A stretch of DNA of 50,835 nt from Actinomycetota bacterium (GTDB taxonomy: Bacteria > Actinomycetota > Actinomycetes > Mycobacteriales > Mycobacteriaceae): positions 1-50,835 of the forward strand of contig JAUPLT010000197.1 in assembly GCA_030836785.1 (NCBI GenBank), written 5' to 3'. Shown one piece after another: positions 35,145 through 42,712 of the stretch. A model generated the notes under the pieces. It worked only from the letters and a program-made list of their open reading frames with translations, was not told the DNA's origin and did no database searches. The position numbers and the translations under genes were made by a program. Positions within the stretch are counted from its first letter, which is position 1. Every line of letters begins with the position of its first letter.

Positions 35145-35846
35145 CTACAGCGTGACTGAGGCTCCTCCCGAGAACATCGAGTCGTGAAACTCGATGGCCG
35201 TTGGCACCGCGCCCTTCGGGATATCGAACGTCACCTGAGTGTCGATGCCGAGTCCGGGGTTGATGTCCTCCATCCAACCGTTGTCCATGAAACTGGTGGC
35301 TTCGTACTCGTTTCCGCTGATGATCAGCTTCTGGTTGGTGGCAGAGAAGCTGCGGGCGTCATCCCCGACGTTGGTCACCCGGATTCTGACGGTGAAGAAC
35401 TCTCCCTTGGCGATCTCGGGGCCGAACGCATCGTCGATGGACGTCGCCCCACGCTCGACGCCCAGGACCTGGAACTCGAACTTGCCGTCCCGAACCGCTG
35501 AACCGGCCGGTGCGGGCACATCCACGTCTCTCGCCGGCCGTGGAGCGGCCGCCGAGGGAGCAGAGGGAGCAAAGGAGGGAACGGACTTGGCCGTCGCTCC
35601 TGACCGGCTCTCGGCGGCTTTCTCGTCATCGCCCCTGTTCACGATGCCTACCAGAACCAGGACCGCCGCACCCACGACGAGGCCGATCTTCAGGCCGCGC
35701 GGCATGCCCGACTTGGGCGCAGTCCGAACGGCCTGTGTCGGTGGGCCGAACGGCGCGTAGTTGTCGGTCCAGGTCTTGCCGTCGAAATATCGTTGGCGGC
35801 TCGGATCGGATGGATCCGGATACCAACCCGCTGCCGGCTGTGTCAT
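35145..35846 (-). CDS. Membrane-anchored DUF2510/DUF4352 protein
   Basis: 233 aa. The N-terminal DUF2510 motif is AAGWYPDPSDPSRQRYFDGK plus WTDN. A single membrane helix (LKIGLVVGAAVLVLVGIV) follows at about 52-70, then a Ser/Ala/Pro linker and an extracytoplasmic immunoglobulin-like DUF4352 domain (KFEFQVLGVERG, VRIRVTNVGDDARSFS, NPGLGIDTQVTFDIPKGA). This layout is common in actinobacteria; its function is unknown. ATG 35846 with GAGGGGG 6 nt upstream. Confidence 0.85.
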   Translation of the reverse strand: MTQPAAGWYPDPSDPSRQRYFDGKTWTDNYAPFGPPTQAVRTAPKSGMPRGLKIGLVVGAAVLVLVGIVNRGDDEKAAESRSGATAKSVPSFAPSAPSAAAPRPARDVDVPAPAGSAVRDGKFEFQVLGVERGATSIDDAFGPEIAKGEFFTVRIRVTNVGDDARSFSATNQKLIISGNEYEATSFMDNGWMEDINPGLGIDTQVTFDIPKGAVPTAIEFHDSMFSGGASVTL

Positions 35847-35948
35847 GAGTACCCCCTCGTTTGCTTGGCTGCCTCATCTGAGGAGCGTTGGGCAACATAA
35901 CCAAGGCATCCGACATGGCGGCGACATCCACATGTCGGTCGCCCGGCC

Positions 35949-35954
35949 TACGTT
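35949..35954 (+). promoter_or_regulatory. -10 box for a leaderless transcript of the 35961 gene
   Basis: TACGTT followed by 6 nt (GACCGC) and ATG 35961. Confidence 0.5.
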
Positions 35955-35960
35955 GACCGC

Positions 35961-36950
35961 ATGGGTTCCGGGGAGTGGACGTGGCGGCGGCTGACAACAG
36001 CCGCGGTCGTCGGATTCGTCACCGGGACCGCGGTCGTGCTTCTCGCTTCGGCGCTGGGTCCCCTTCCCGTCGTTATCGGACTCGCCTCGGCACTCGGAGC
36101 CGGCCTCCTGCTCCTGCCTCCGGTCCGTCGGATGCTCGGCAGGCATCAGGACCGCCAGAAGGCGGTACGAGAGCGCGCCGAGCAGCAGCACCGCTGGGCA
36201 GCCCGGGGTGATGCCCGCGGCGTCTACGGTCAGGAGGCCGCAGATCTGATGCGCGCGGTGGCGCCGCCGTCGTATTCCGCTACGCCCGCGAAGCCACCCG
36301 GGCCGGACTTGCCGGTCGCTGAGATAGTGCACACCGAGAAGGAACTTATAGCGCTGCTGGCCGATCGGCTGCCCTCGTGGCGGTACGCCGCGTTCGTCTC
36401 GGTGCTCGTCCAGCGACGGGCGGCTGTGATTGGCCGAATACGGGACGCACGGATGGGATTCGCCCAACCCAGCGGGCCGGTGTTCAGGACGGATACCGAG
36501 GCCGCGGTGTTCTTCGCCGCACAGCTCTCGGAACTGGGCGACCTGATCGGTCAGATTGACGACGTCATGTCGAGTGCGGCTTTCCAGGAGGTGTTCGGGA
36601 CTCCACACGACGGCGACTCGGCCGACGCCAACGGCGTCGTGCACGCGGCCCACCGGCTGATGGACTATCACGACCGCCTGCTGTCCCTGTCAGAACGCTG
36701 CCGCGCGGTGCGGGTACCCGATGACTGCCGCGAGCTTCAACGTGACTTCGCCCTGCTCACCGCGGTTCCCCTGGACGGGTTCACTGCATTCATCGAGGAG
36801 TTCAGCGATCGGGTTGCCGAGATGGCCGACGTGGCGCGCTACGCCACCGGCGACGTGCAACTCGCCCCAGTGCAGTTGCGACTCTCCGATGATGACGAGA
36901 TCCTGCAGCGGATATCCGAACGGCTGCAGGAGATTTCGCACAACGGCTAG
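35961..36950 (+). CDS. Membrane protein, unknown function
   Basis: 329 aa. Two hydrophobic helices at the N-terminus (TAAVVGFVTGTAVVLLASAL and VVIGLASALGAGLLLLPPV), then a soluble helical domain with a Lys/Arg/Gln-rich segment (LGRHQDRQKAVRERAEQQHR) and long helices (EAAVFFAAQLSELGDLIGQI, IIQ-free C-terminus DDDEILQRISERLQEI). I recognise no family. It is preceded by a leaderless promoter and convergent with the HNH nuclease gene, with which it shares the CTAG stop overlap (36947-36950). It could be a sensor or scaffold; nothing in the sequence decides this. Confidence 0.75.
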   Translation: MGSGEWTWRRLTTAAVVGFVTGTAVVLLASALGPLPVVIGLASALGAGLLLLPPVRRMLGRHQDRQKAVRERAEQQHRWAARGDARGVYGQEAADLMRAVAPPSYSATPAKPPGPDLPVAEIVHTEKELIALLADRLPSWRYAAFVSVLVQRRAAVIGRIRDARMGFAQPSGPVFRTDTEAAVFFAAQLSELGDLIGQIDDVMSSAAFQEVFGTPHDGDSADANGVVHAAHRLMDYHDRLLSLSERCRAVRVPDDCRELQRDFALLTAVPLDGFTAFIEEFSDRVAEMADVARYATGDVQLAPVQLRLSDDDEILQRISERLQEISHNG

Positions 36951-37723
36951 CAGTGCTCGAGCACGTCTTCGAGCGCCGCCTTCTCCTTGGCCGACAGCCA
37001 CAGACCGTAGGCGGTCTTGACCTCGATCTGACGCGCGACGAACTCGCACCGGAATGCTTCGTCGGGCGGCAGCCAAGAGGCAGCATCTCGAAACGCTTTG
37101 TCGAAGTTGGCTTTTGGACTGACCGCGAGCAGGTTTCGCGGATCGTTGGCGAAATCCCGTCGGCGCTGGGAGTCCCAGGCCCGGGCACCCTTGTACCAGG
37201 CGTCGGCCAGCGACACCACGTGGTCGATCTCGATGCTGTCGGAGGTCTTCGGTCCGCGTACGAATTCGATGGTGGCGGCGGTGTACGGATCGATCAGCGT
37301 GCCACTCTGGGCAAAACAGGTGCCCGGTCGCACCACCAGGTTCGTGAGGTCGCGCCGGAGGATGTCATCCCGGGTGTTGCAGCCGTTGTGCCCGAACTCC
37401 ACATTGACGTCGTCGCTCCAGGCCGGCCCGAACTGGTATCGCCGAAAGTCCGAGGTGCGGTCCCAGCCCCGGACCGCCAACTGGCCGAGTTGCCGGCGGG
37501 CCGAGTCGAAGCGGCCGTTGCCCGCGGCGGGGCCAGGCGCACTCGATGCCGACGGTTCCGAGGCGGTCGGCTCCGCCCGCCAGGTGGGCGACGGCCCGGC
37601 GAGCCGGCCCGAGTCGGCGCGCTCCTGCCAGATCAGCACACCCGCCACCGCGGCGACGACGAACACCGCCAGCATCGCTCCCGCCCGCCGACGGCGCCCG
37701 CGGCCCGCGTTGCCTGCAGCCAT
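36947..37723 (-). CDS. Secreted or membrane-anchored HNH nuclease family protein (DUF1524/GmrSD-type)
   Basis: 258 aa. N-terminal Arg-rich stretch and hydrophobic segment (AMLAVFVVAAVAGVLIW) anchor or export the protein; a Ser/Pro/Ala linker follows. The nuclease part has the DHVVSLADAWYKGARAWDS core, with the EIDHVVSL His motif, and NDPRNLLAVSPKAN, the HNH Asn step. The C-terminus is a helical Cys-ending segment. Such extracellular HNH proteins are widespread in actinobacteria; roles proposed include nutrient DNA degradation. ATG 37723 is assumed from the signal sequence. Shares a CTAG stop overlap with the convergent gene. Confidence 0.85.
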   Translation of the reverse strand: MAAGNAGRGRRRRAGAMLAVFVVAAVAGVLIWQERADSGRLAGPSPTWRAEPTASEPSASSAPGPAAGNGRFDSARRQLGQLAVRGWDRTSDFRRYQFGPAWSDDVNVEFGHNGCNTRDDILRRDLTNLVVRPGTCFAQSGTLIDPYTAATIEFVRGPKTSDSIEIDHVVSLADAWYKGARAWDSQRRRDFANDPRNLLAVSPKANFDKAFRDAASWLPPDEAFRCEFVARQIEVKTAYGLWLSAKEKAALEDVLEHC

Positions 37724-37757
37724 TCCACGGTTGTAGCACCTGACGCGCGGCGGGCGG

Positions 37758-38435
37758 TCACGCCTGAGCTTCGTGGCGGCCGAACAACTGCGCCGGACGG
37801 CCGCGACCGTCCGTGCGGACCGGACCGGCAGGGACCCGTACCAATTTTTGCTGCATCCGCCTGCGGAAAGTATCGAGCTTCTCGGCCGTGATCGGCGCAC
37901 CGGCTACCGCCTCGTGCACCTGCCGCAGCTGTCGCAGCGTGAAGACCTCACCGAGCAGCCGGTCGGGGTCGGGCCGGTCCCGGTACCGGGACCGGAGGTC
38001 CTCCAGCGCCAGCCCGATGATGTCCTGGTGGTCGAACGCCAGGCGACCCGGAGCGGCGGCCGGCATCAACCGGGTTGTGTCCGGAAACCGGCCGGCGAGC
38101 AGTTCGACCGGGACGACGGCCACATGCCCGACGGAGAGCACCCATCCCCGATCGTCGCGCCCGGGCCGGTCGAAAACGTGCAACTGACGAGGGCCGACAC
38201 CGCGGACGTCAGCCTTCTCCCGCAGCGAGCGGCGCACCGCATGGTCCAGGGTTTCCCGCTCACGCAGAAAGGTCCCTGGTAGCGCCCAGCCGGGTCCGGG
38301 GTCGCGCCGGACCTGAAGGACCAGCAATCCCACCGCCGGCCGATAGGTGAGCACGGCGGTGTCCACCGCCACCGATGGACGCGGGTAATCGGTGAGCGCC
38401 CGATCGCCCGACGCGCCAGGCCCGCGATCGCTCAT
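37758..38435 (-). CDS. nrtR: NrtR-type transcriptional regulator (NUDIX-like N-domain plus winged helix)
   Basis: 225 aa. The N-terminal NUDIX-like domain (LTYRPAVGLLVLQVRRDPGP, GWALPGTFLRERETLDHAV) has a degenerate box: the REUxEE core reads RRSLREK, losing the catalytic Glu pair, as in NrtR proteins that bind ADP-ribose instead of hydrolysing it. The C-terminal winged helix (LLGEVFTLRQLRQVHEAVAG, DTFRRRMQQKLVRV) is typical of NrtR. NrtR represses NAD biosynthesis or turnover genes and is released by ADP-ribose. ATG 38435, divergent from the ADP-ribosylglycohydrolase fusion gene. Confidence 0.85.
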   Translation of the reverse strand: MSDRGPGASGDRALTDYPRPSVAVDTAVLTYRPAVGLLVLQVRRDPGPGWALPGTFLRERETLDHAVRRSLREKADVRGVGPRQLHVFDRPGRDDRGWVLSVGHVAVVPVELLAGRFPDTTRLMPAAAPGRLAFDHQDIIGLALEDLRSRYRDRPDPDRLLGEVFTLRQLRQVHEAVAGAPITAEKLDTFRRRMQQKLVRVPAGPVRTDGRGRPAQLFGRHEAQA

Positions 38436-38461
38436 GTCATACCCCAGGTGTAGCACTGAGT

Positions 38462-38479
38462 TATCTCAATCTTGAGTTA
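38462..38479. promoter_or_regulatory. Probable NrtR operator
   Basis: TATCTCAA-TC-TTGAGTTA is an inverted repeat with 7 of 8 arm positions paired; the core CTCAATCTTGAG is perfect. It lies in the 68-bp divergent gap, and overlaps a plus-strand -10 TAGATT at 38478-38483. This placement allows one protein to control both directions. Confidence 0.6.
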
Positions 38480-38503
38480 GATTGTTGGTCAGAGGAATGG
38501 GGG

Positions 38504-40012
38504 ATGTCAATGTCAGCACTGCATGATCGCATCGAGGGGGTCCTGCTGGGTACCGCAGCCGGGGACGCGCTGGGAGCGCCCTATGAGTTCGGCCCTCCGC
38601 TGCCCGCCGGTACGGAGGTGGCCATGACCGGCGGCGGCCCGTGGAGTCCGGGTGAGTGGACTGACGACACCGCGATGGCGGTGGCGATCGCGGAGGCCGC
38701 CGCCCGGGGTGGTGACCTGCGCGCGGATTCGGTTCAGGACGCTGTCGTAGCGCGCTGGCGGGAATGGTCGCTGAGCGCCAAGGACGTGGGCATCCAGACC
38801 GCAGCGGTGCTCTCTGAGGTCGCCTCGCAGGGCGCTATCACCGCGGTCGCTGCCCGGCGGGCGGCTGCCGGCCTGCACGCGCGGACCGGCCGCACCGCAG
38901 GTAACGGTTCGTTGATGCGAACGGCACCGGTCGCGCTCGCCTACCTCCTGGCCGGCAAGACCGGCGAACAGGGCGGCGAACAGGCCGGCGAGCGAGACAT
39001 GGTGCAGGCGGCCCGCGCGATCAGCGGTCTCACCCATCACGATCCGCTGGCCGCAGATGCCTGCGTGCTGTGGTGCAGTGCGATCCGCCACGCGGTGCTC
39101 AGCGGCGCCATCGACGTGCGGGTCGGCCTGCGGCACCTCAGCGACGACAGCCGCGACTACTGGCAGGACCGCATCGCCGAAGCCGAACGCCGCGAGCCGG
39201 CCGACTTTCCCCACAACGGTTACGTGGTGCAGGCCCTGCAGGGCGCCTGGTCGGCCATCCATCACACTCCGGAGCCGGCGGAGAATCCGGCCGCCGGCGT
39301 ATTCCGGGCCGATCGGATGCGACTGGCGCTGGAGGCGGCGGTGCGCGGAGGCCGGGATGCCGACACGGTCGCTGCGATCGCCGGCGGGCTGCTCGGGGCG
39401 GCCTACGGAGCGTCGGCGGTCCCGCTGCAATGGCGCGCACGACTGCACGGGTGGCCGCGGGCCCGCGCCCGCGACCTGGTGACGCTGGCGTCCGAGGTCG
39501 CCCGCCGGGGCATACCGGACGGCTTCGAGGGCGCCTACCGGGGATCGGAGACCGACACGGCGGTGCGGCATCCCTACGACGAGCAGGTGATTCTCGGCGG
39601 TGTCGGCGCGCTTCGCCGCCTTCCGGCCGGGGTCGACGCCGTCGTCTCGATGTGCCGCCTGGCCGACCGGGACATCCGCACGGATATGCCCCACGTCGAG
39701 GTGCGACTTATCGACAGGCCCGGTCTCGAGGACAACCCGCACCTGGAGTTCGTCCTGACCGAGACGGCCCGCGCCGTCGAATGGCTGCGCGGACAGGGCC
39801 GCACCGTGCTGCTGCACTGCGTCGGAGCCCACAGCCGTACCCCTACTGTCGCAGCACTTTACGGATCACGGCTGCGCGGTGTGAGTACCGCGGAGGCGCT
39901 GCAGGATGTGCGGAATGTACTGCCCGGAGCCGACCCGAACCCCGCGTTCCGCGCCGCGCTGCGCCGGCTGAGCTTCGGCGAAACCGGCTCTCAGCCGGCG
40001 CGTCGTTGCTAG
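38504..40012 (+). CDS. ADP-ribosylglycohydrolase fused to a dual-specificity phosphatase
   Basis: 502 aa in two domains. Residues about 1-340 are DraG-type: GTAAGDALGAPYEF, GEWTDDTAMAVAIAEAA, TAGNGSLMRTAPVA and GRDADTVAAIAGGLLGAAYG supply the Mg2+-binding Asp residues (WTDDT and DADTV). Residues about 350-495 are a PTP/DUSP-like domain with P-loop HCVGAHSRT: Cys439, Arg445 (C-x5-R). DraG enzymes remove ADP-ribose from arginine or act on ADP-ribosyl compounds; the phosphatase half could dephosphorylate a product or a protein. ATG 38504, AGAGG 8 nt upstream; a low-complexity GEQGGEQAGE insert at about 155. The fusion is unusual. Confidence 0.88.
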   Translation: MSMSALHDRIEGVLLGTAAGDALGAPYEFGPPLPAGTEVAMTGGGPWSPGEWTDDTAMAVAIAEAAARGGDLRADSVQDAVVARWREWSLSAKDVGIQTAAVLSEVASQGAITAVAARRAAAGLHARTGRTAGNGSLMRTAPVALAYLLAGKTGEQGGEQAGERDMVQAARAISGLTHHDPLAADACVLWCSAIRHAVLSGAIDVRVGLRHLSDDSRDYWQDRIAEAERREPADFPHNGYVVQALQGAWSAIHHTPEPAENPAAGVFRADRMRLALEAAVRGGRDADTVAAIAGGLLGAAYGASAVPLQWRARLHGWPRARARDLVTLASEVARRGIPDGFEGAYRGSETDTAVRHPYDEQVILGGVGALRRLPAGVDAVVSMCRLADRDIRTDMPHVEVRLIDRPGLEDNPHLEFVLTETARAVEWLRGQGRTVLLHCVGAHSRTPTVAALYGSRLRGVSTAEALQDVRNVLPGADPNPAFRAALRRLSFGETGSQPARRC

Positions 40013-40062
40013 TTTGCGGGACATCGATGTCGGGACATCTTTGTGGCGAAAGGCGGCGAACA

Positions 40063-40902
40063 GTGTCAGCACCGGCGAAACAGCCCCCACTGCTGGGCGA
40101 GGTCTCCGCTGAGTTCTTCGGGACGATGATCCTCATTCTGTTCGGGGTGGGAGTGGTGGCCCAGGTGGTCACCGGGGGGTTCCCGACCACGACGGGTGCG
40201 ACCGGCGACTACAACTCGATCGCCTGGGGTTGGGGACTTGGCGTGGCGATGGCGGTCTACGTCGCCGGACGGCTGTCCGGCGCCCACCTCAATCCCGCCG
40301 TCACGGTGGCACTGGCGACCTTCAAAGGCTTCCCGGTCCGAAAGGTGCTCCCCTATATCGGTGCACAGTGCGCGGGCGCTTTCGTCGGCGCCCTGCTCGT
40401 GCGTTTCACGTACTCCGATGCGATCAACCGGGTGGATCCAGGCCACACCAAGGCCACCCAGGGCATCTTCTCCACATCTCCCGACATCGGCGTGACGATG
40501 TTCACCGCATTCTTCGACCAGATCATCGGCACCGCGATTCTGGTCATGGTGATCTTCGCCCTGACCAGTGCGGTCAACAACCCGCCGCTGTCGAACATCG
40601 GGCCGCTGATCATCGGACTGCTGGTCGTCGGCATCGGTCTGGGCTGGGGCGCCAACGCCGGCTACGCGATCAACCCGGCACGGGACTTCGCCCCGCGACT
40701 CGTCTCCTGGATCACCGGCTACCAGGACGCCTGGTACTCGACGAATGGAAACGACCTGTACTTCTGGGTGCCGATCGTCGCGCCCCTGATCGGAGGCGTC
40801 ATCGGCGGCGCACTGTTCGTCTTCGGGATCGAGAAGTTCCTGCCCGCCGCCGTCGCCGAACCCGCCGAAGTGGGCGTGGTGGAGCCGACACCGCTGCGGT
40901 AA
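40063..40902 (+). CDS. glpF: Aquaglyceroporin (GlpF-like MIP channel)
   Basis: 279 aa. Six membrane helices and two half-helices with the NPA motifs SGAHLNPAVT (Asn77) and GYAINPARD (Asn204). Asp208 after NPAR is the mark of glycerol-permeable rather than water-only channels. GTG 40063 is preferred with AAAGGCGG about 6 nt upstream; ATG 40027 is an in-frame alternative. The C-terminal tail (PAEVGVVEPTPLR) is short and hydrophilic. No glycerol kinase or glpD lies nearby, so it may be a stand-alone uptake or osmotic channel. Confidence 0.92.
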   Translation: MSAPAKQPPLLGEVSAEFFGTMILILFGVGVVAQVVTGGFPTTTGATGDYNSIAWGWGLGVAMAVYVAGRLSGAHLNPAVTVALATFKGFPVRKVLPYIGAQCAGAFVGALLVRFTYSDAINRVDPGHTKATQGIFSTSPDIGVTMFTAFFDQIIGTAILVMVIFALTSAVNNPPLSNIGPLIIGLLVVGIGLGWGANAGYAINPARDFAPRLVSWITGYQDAWYSTNGNDLYFWVPIVAPLIGGVIGGALFVFGIEKFLPAAVAEPAEVGVVEPTPLR

Positions 40903-40962
40903 GCCCGGCTTCTGGGAATCCTTCGGGTTTTCCTGTCAGACGTTCCTGTCGGGGGGTCGCAG

Positions 40963-40968
40963 TAGCGT
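40963..40968 (+). promoter_or_regulatory. -10 box for a leaderless kinase transcript
   Basis: TAGCGT followed by 7 nt (CCCGACC) and ATG 40976. Confidence 0.6.
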
Positions 40969-40975
40969 CCCGACC

Positions 40976-42688
40976 ATGGCGCTGAATAAGGGCGCGACCT
41001 TTGCGGGGTACCGGATCATCCGCCTGCTGGGGTCGGGGGGAATGGGTGAGGTCTATCTGGCCGAACATCCCAGGCTGCCGCGTCGCGACGCGGTGAAGAT
41101 TCTGTCGTCGGGCATCTGCGCCGACGCCGAGTTCCGGGAGCGGTTCAGTCGCGAGGCGAGTCTGGCGGCCGCTTTGTTCCACCCCCATGTCGTGGGCGTC
41201 CACGACCGCGGGGAATACCAGGGGCAGTTGTGGATTTCGTTCGACTATGTCGATGGACCGGACGCCGCCGCAATGATGCGCAGCCGGTATCCCGCGGGGA
41301 TGCCGCCCGTGGAGGCGCTGGGTCTGCTCTCCGCGGTCGCCTCCGCGCTCGACCATGCGCACAGTCGCGGCCTTCTGCATCGCGACGTCAAGCCCGCCAA
41401 CATTCTGCTGACCGACGACGCTGCCGCTCAGCGCCGAATCATGCTGGCGGACTTCGGGATCGCCCGGTCCCTCACTGAAGTCAACGGCCTCACCGCGACG
41501 AACACCGCGCTCGGCACAGTTGACTACGTCGCCCCCGAACAGTTGACCGACGGTCCGATCGACGGCCGTGCGGACCAGTACTCGCTTGCCGCAACGGCTT
41601 TCCACCTCCTGACCGGAACACCGCCCTATCAGCACTCCCACCCGGCAGTCACGATCAGCCGTCACCTGACGGCCGACCCGCCGACGCTGAGCGCGCTGCG
41701 GCCGGACCTGGCCGCCCTCGACGCCCCGATGCGCAGGGCGATGGCGAAGGATCCGGCGCAGCGGTTTCCCACATGCCGGCAGTTCGTCGATGCCCTGACA
41801 GCTGCCGGACCAGCGGAGGCGGACGCCGAAGCGGCGACGACGGTAACCAGTTCGGCACCGACGCTGCGGGCGGCGTCGATCCAGCCCGCCGCCACCCGGT
41901 CCGCCGGTCCCGCTCCGGCGCTGGCCGGCCCCGCAGCCCACCCGGCCGTCCCGGTGGTGGTCGGCCGCCCCCCACGCAATCCGGTGCGATTTGTCGCCGC
42001 TGCGACGGCGCTGGGTCTGCTTGCCGGCGCGGTGGTGCTTGGCAGCACCGATGCGGACCCACCAGCCCAGCGGTCCTCGGATCCGACCATCACGGGGACC
42101 GTCGCTTCCGCGCCACCGGCGGCGATATCACCGGCACCGGCACGTACTACCACCGTCACAGAAACCGCGACCACCGTCACAGAAACCGCGACCGCCACAG
42201 AAACCGCCACCCCCACGGTGAAGCCCACACCGGTCGACAGCGGCGCCGACGTCACCGCCGAGGCCACCGGTGCACGTCGAACACCGGCGCCCGCCCGGCG
42301 TCCCAACGCCGCGGTGGGCGTCCGAACCGAGCCGGACGCGACGCTGATCACGTCCGCCGGCTGGAACTCGTGCACCCGGGTATTCGGCTGGTCGGCCTGC
42401 GTCCAGGCGGCCCGGGACGCAGCCGGCGCCCCCTGGGGCGGAGCGCCGCCGTTGACCGGCGACGGCTCGTGGGCGGTTCCGCACACGGCCAGCTACGGGG
42501 ACTACTCAGCCGCCGTGGGCCCGATGGGGCGCTGCTACTGGTACGGCTATGACGCGCTGGGCCGGGTGGTGGATTCGGACATGTTCGAACACAGCGGCGC
42601 ACCGGCCTTCGCGACGGTCACCGCCACCATGGCAACGTTCCAGACCTTCGGGTGCACACCGTGGTTTCGGGTCGCCCCACTCAAGTGA
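40976..42688 (+). CDS. Membrane Ser/Thr protein kinase (PknF/PknJ-like)
   Basis: 570 aa. Kinase domain (12-275): G-loop GSGGMGEVYLA, ATP Lys41 in DAVKIL, catalytic HRDVKPAN with Asp137, DFGIAR and APEQ. A Thr-rich activation loop (GLTATNTALGTVDYVAPEQ) suggests autophosphorylation. Then an Ala/Pro linker, one membrane helix (about 342-360; FVAAATALGLLAGAVVLGS), an extracytoplasmic Thr-rich tandem stretch (TTTVTETATTVTETATATET) and a C-terminal ~115-residue sensor with four Cys (SCTRVF, SACVQ, RCYWY, GCTPW). Leaderless promoter. The partner and signal are unknown; the purine permease follows 24 bp later. Confidence 0.92.
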   Translation: MALNKGATFAGYRIIRLLGSGGMGEVYLAEHPRLPRRDAVKILSSGICADAEFRERFSREASLAAALFHPHVVGVHDRGEYQGQLWISFDYVDGPDAAAMMRSRYPAGMPPVEALGLLSAVASALDHAHSRGLLHRDVKPANILLTDDAAAQRRIMLADFGIARSLTEVNGLTATNTALGTVDYVAPEQLTDGPIDGRADQYSLAATAFHLLTGTPPYQHSHPAVTISRHLTADPPTLSALRPDLAALDAPMRRAMAKDPAQRFPTCRQFVDALTAAGPAEADAEAATTVTSSAPTLRAASIQPAATRSAGPAPALAGPAAHPAVPVVVGRPPRNPVRFVAAATALGLLAGAVVLGSTDADPPAQRSSDPTITGTVASAPPAAISPAPARTTTVTETATTVTETATATETATPTVKPTPVDSGADVTAEATGARRTPAPARRPNAAVGVRTEPDATLITSAGWNSCTRVFGWSACVQAARDAAGAPWGGAPPLTGDGSWAVPHTASYGDYSAAVGPMGRCYWYGYDALGRVVDSDMFEHSGAPAFATVTATMATFQTFGCTPWFRVAPLK

Positions 42689-42699
42689 CCCCAACGGCT

Positions 42700-42705
42700 T
42701 AAGGT
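42700..42705 (+). promoter_or_regulatory. -10 box for a leaderless permease transcript
   Basis: TAAGGT followed by 7 nt (TCCAGAC) and GTG 42713, in the 24-bp gap after the kinase gene. Confidence 0.5.
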
Positions 42706-42712
42706 TCCAGAC

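Noticed and set aside
42150..42215. Tandem DNA repeat in the kinase gene as a separate element
   Set aside because: It simply encodes the Thr/Glu-rich linker and is explained by the protein.
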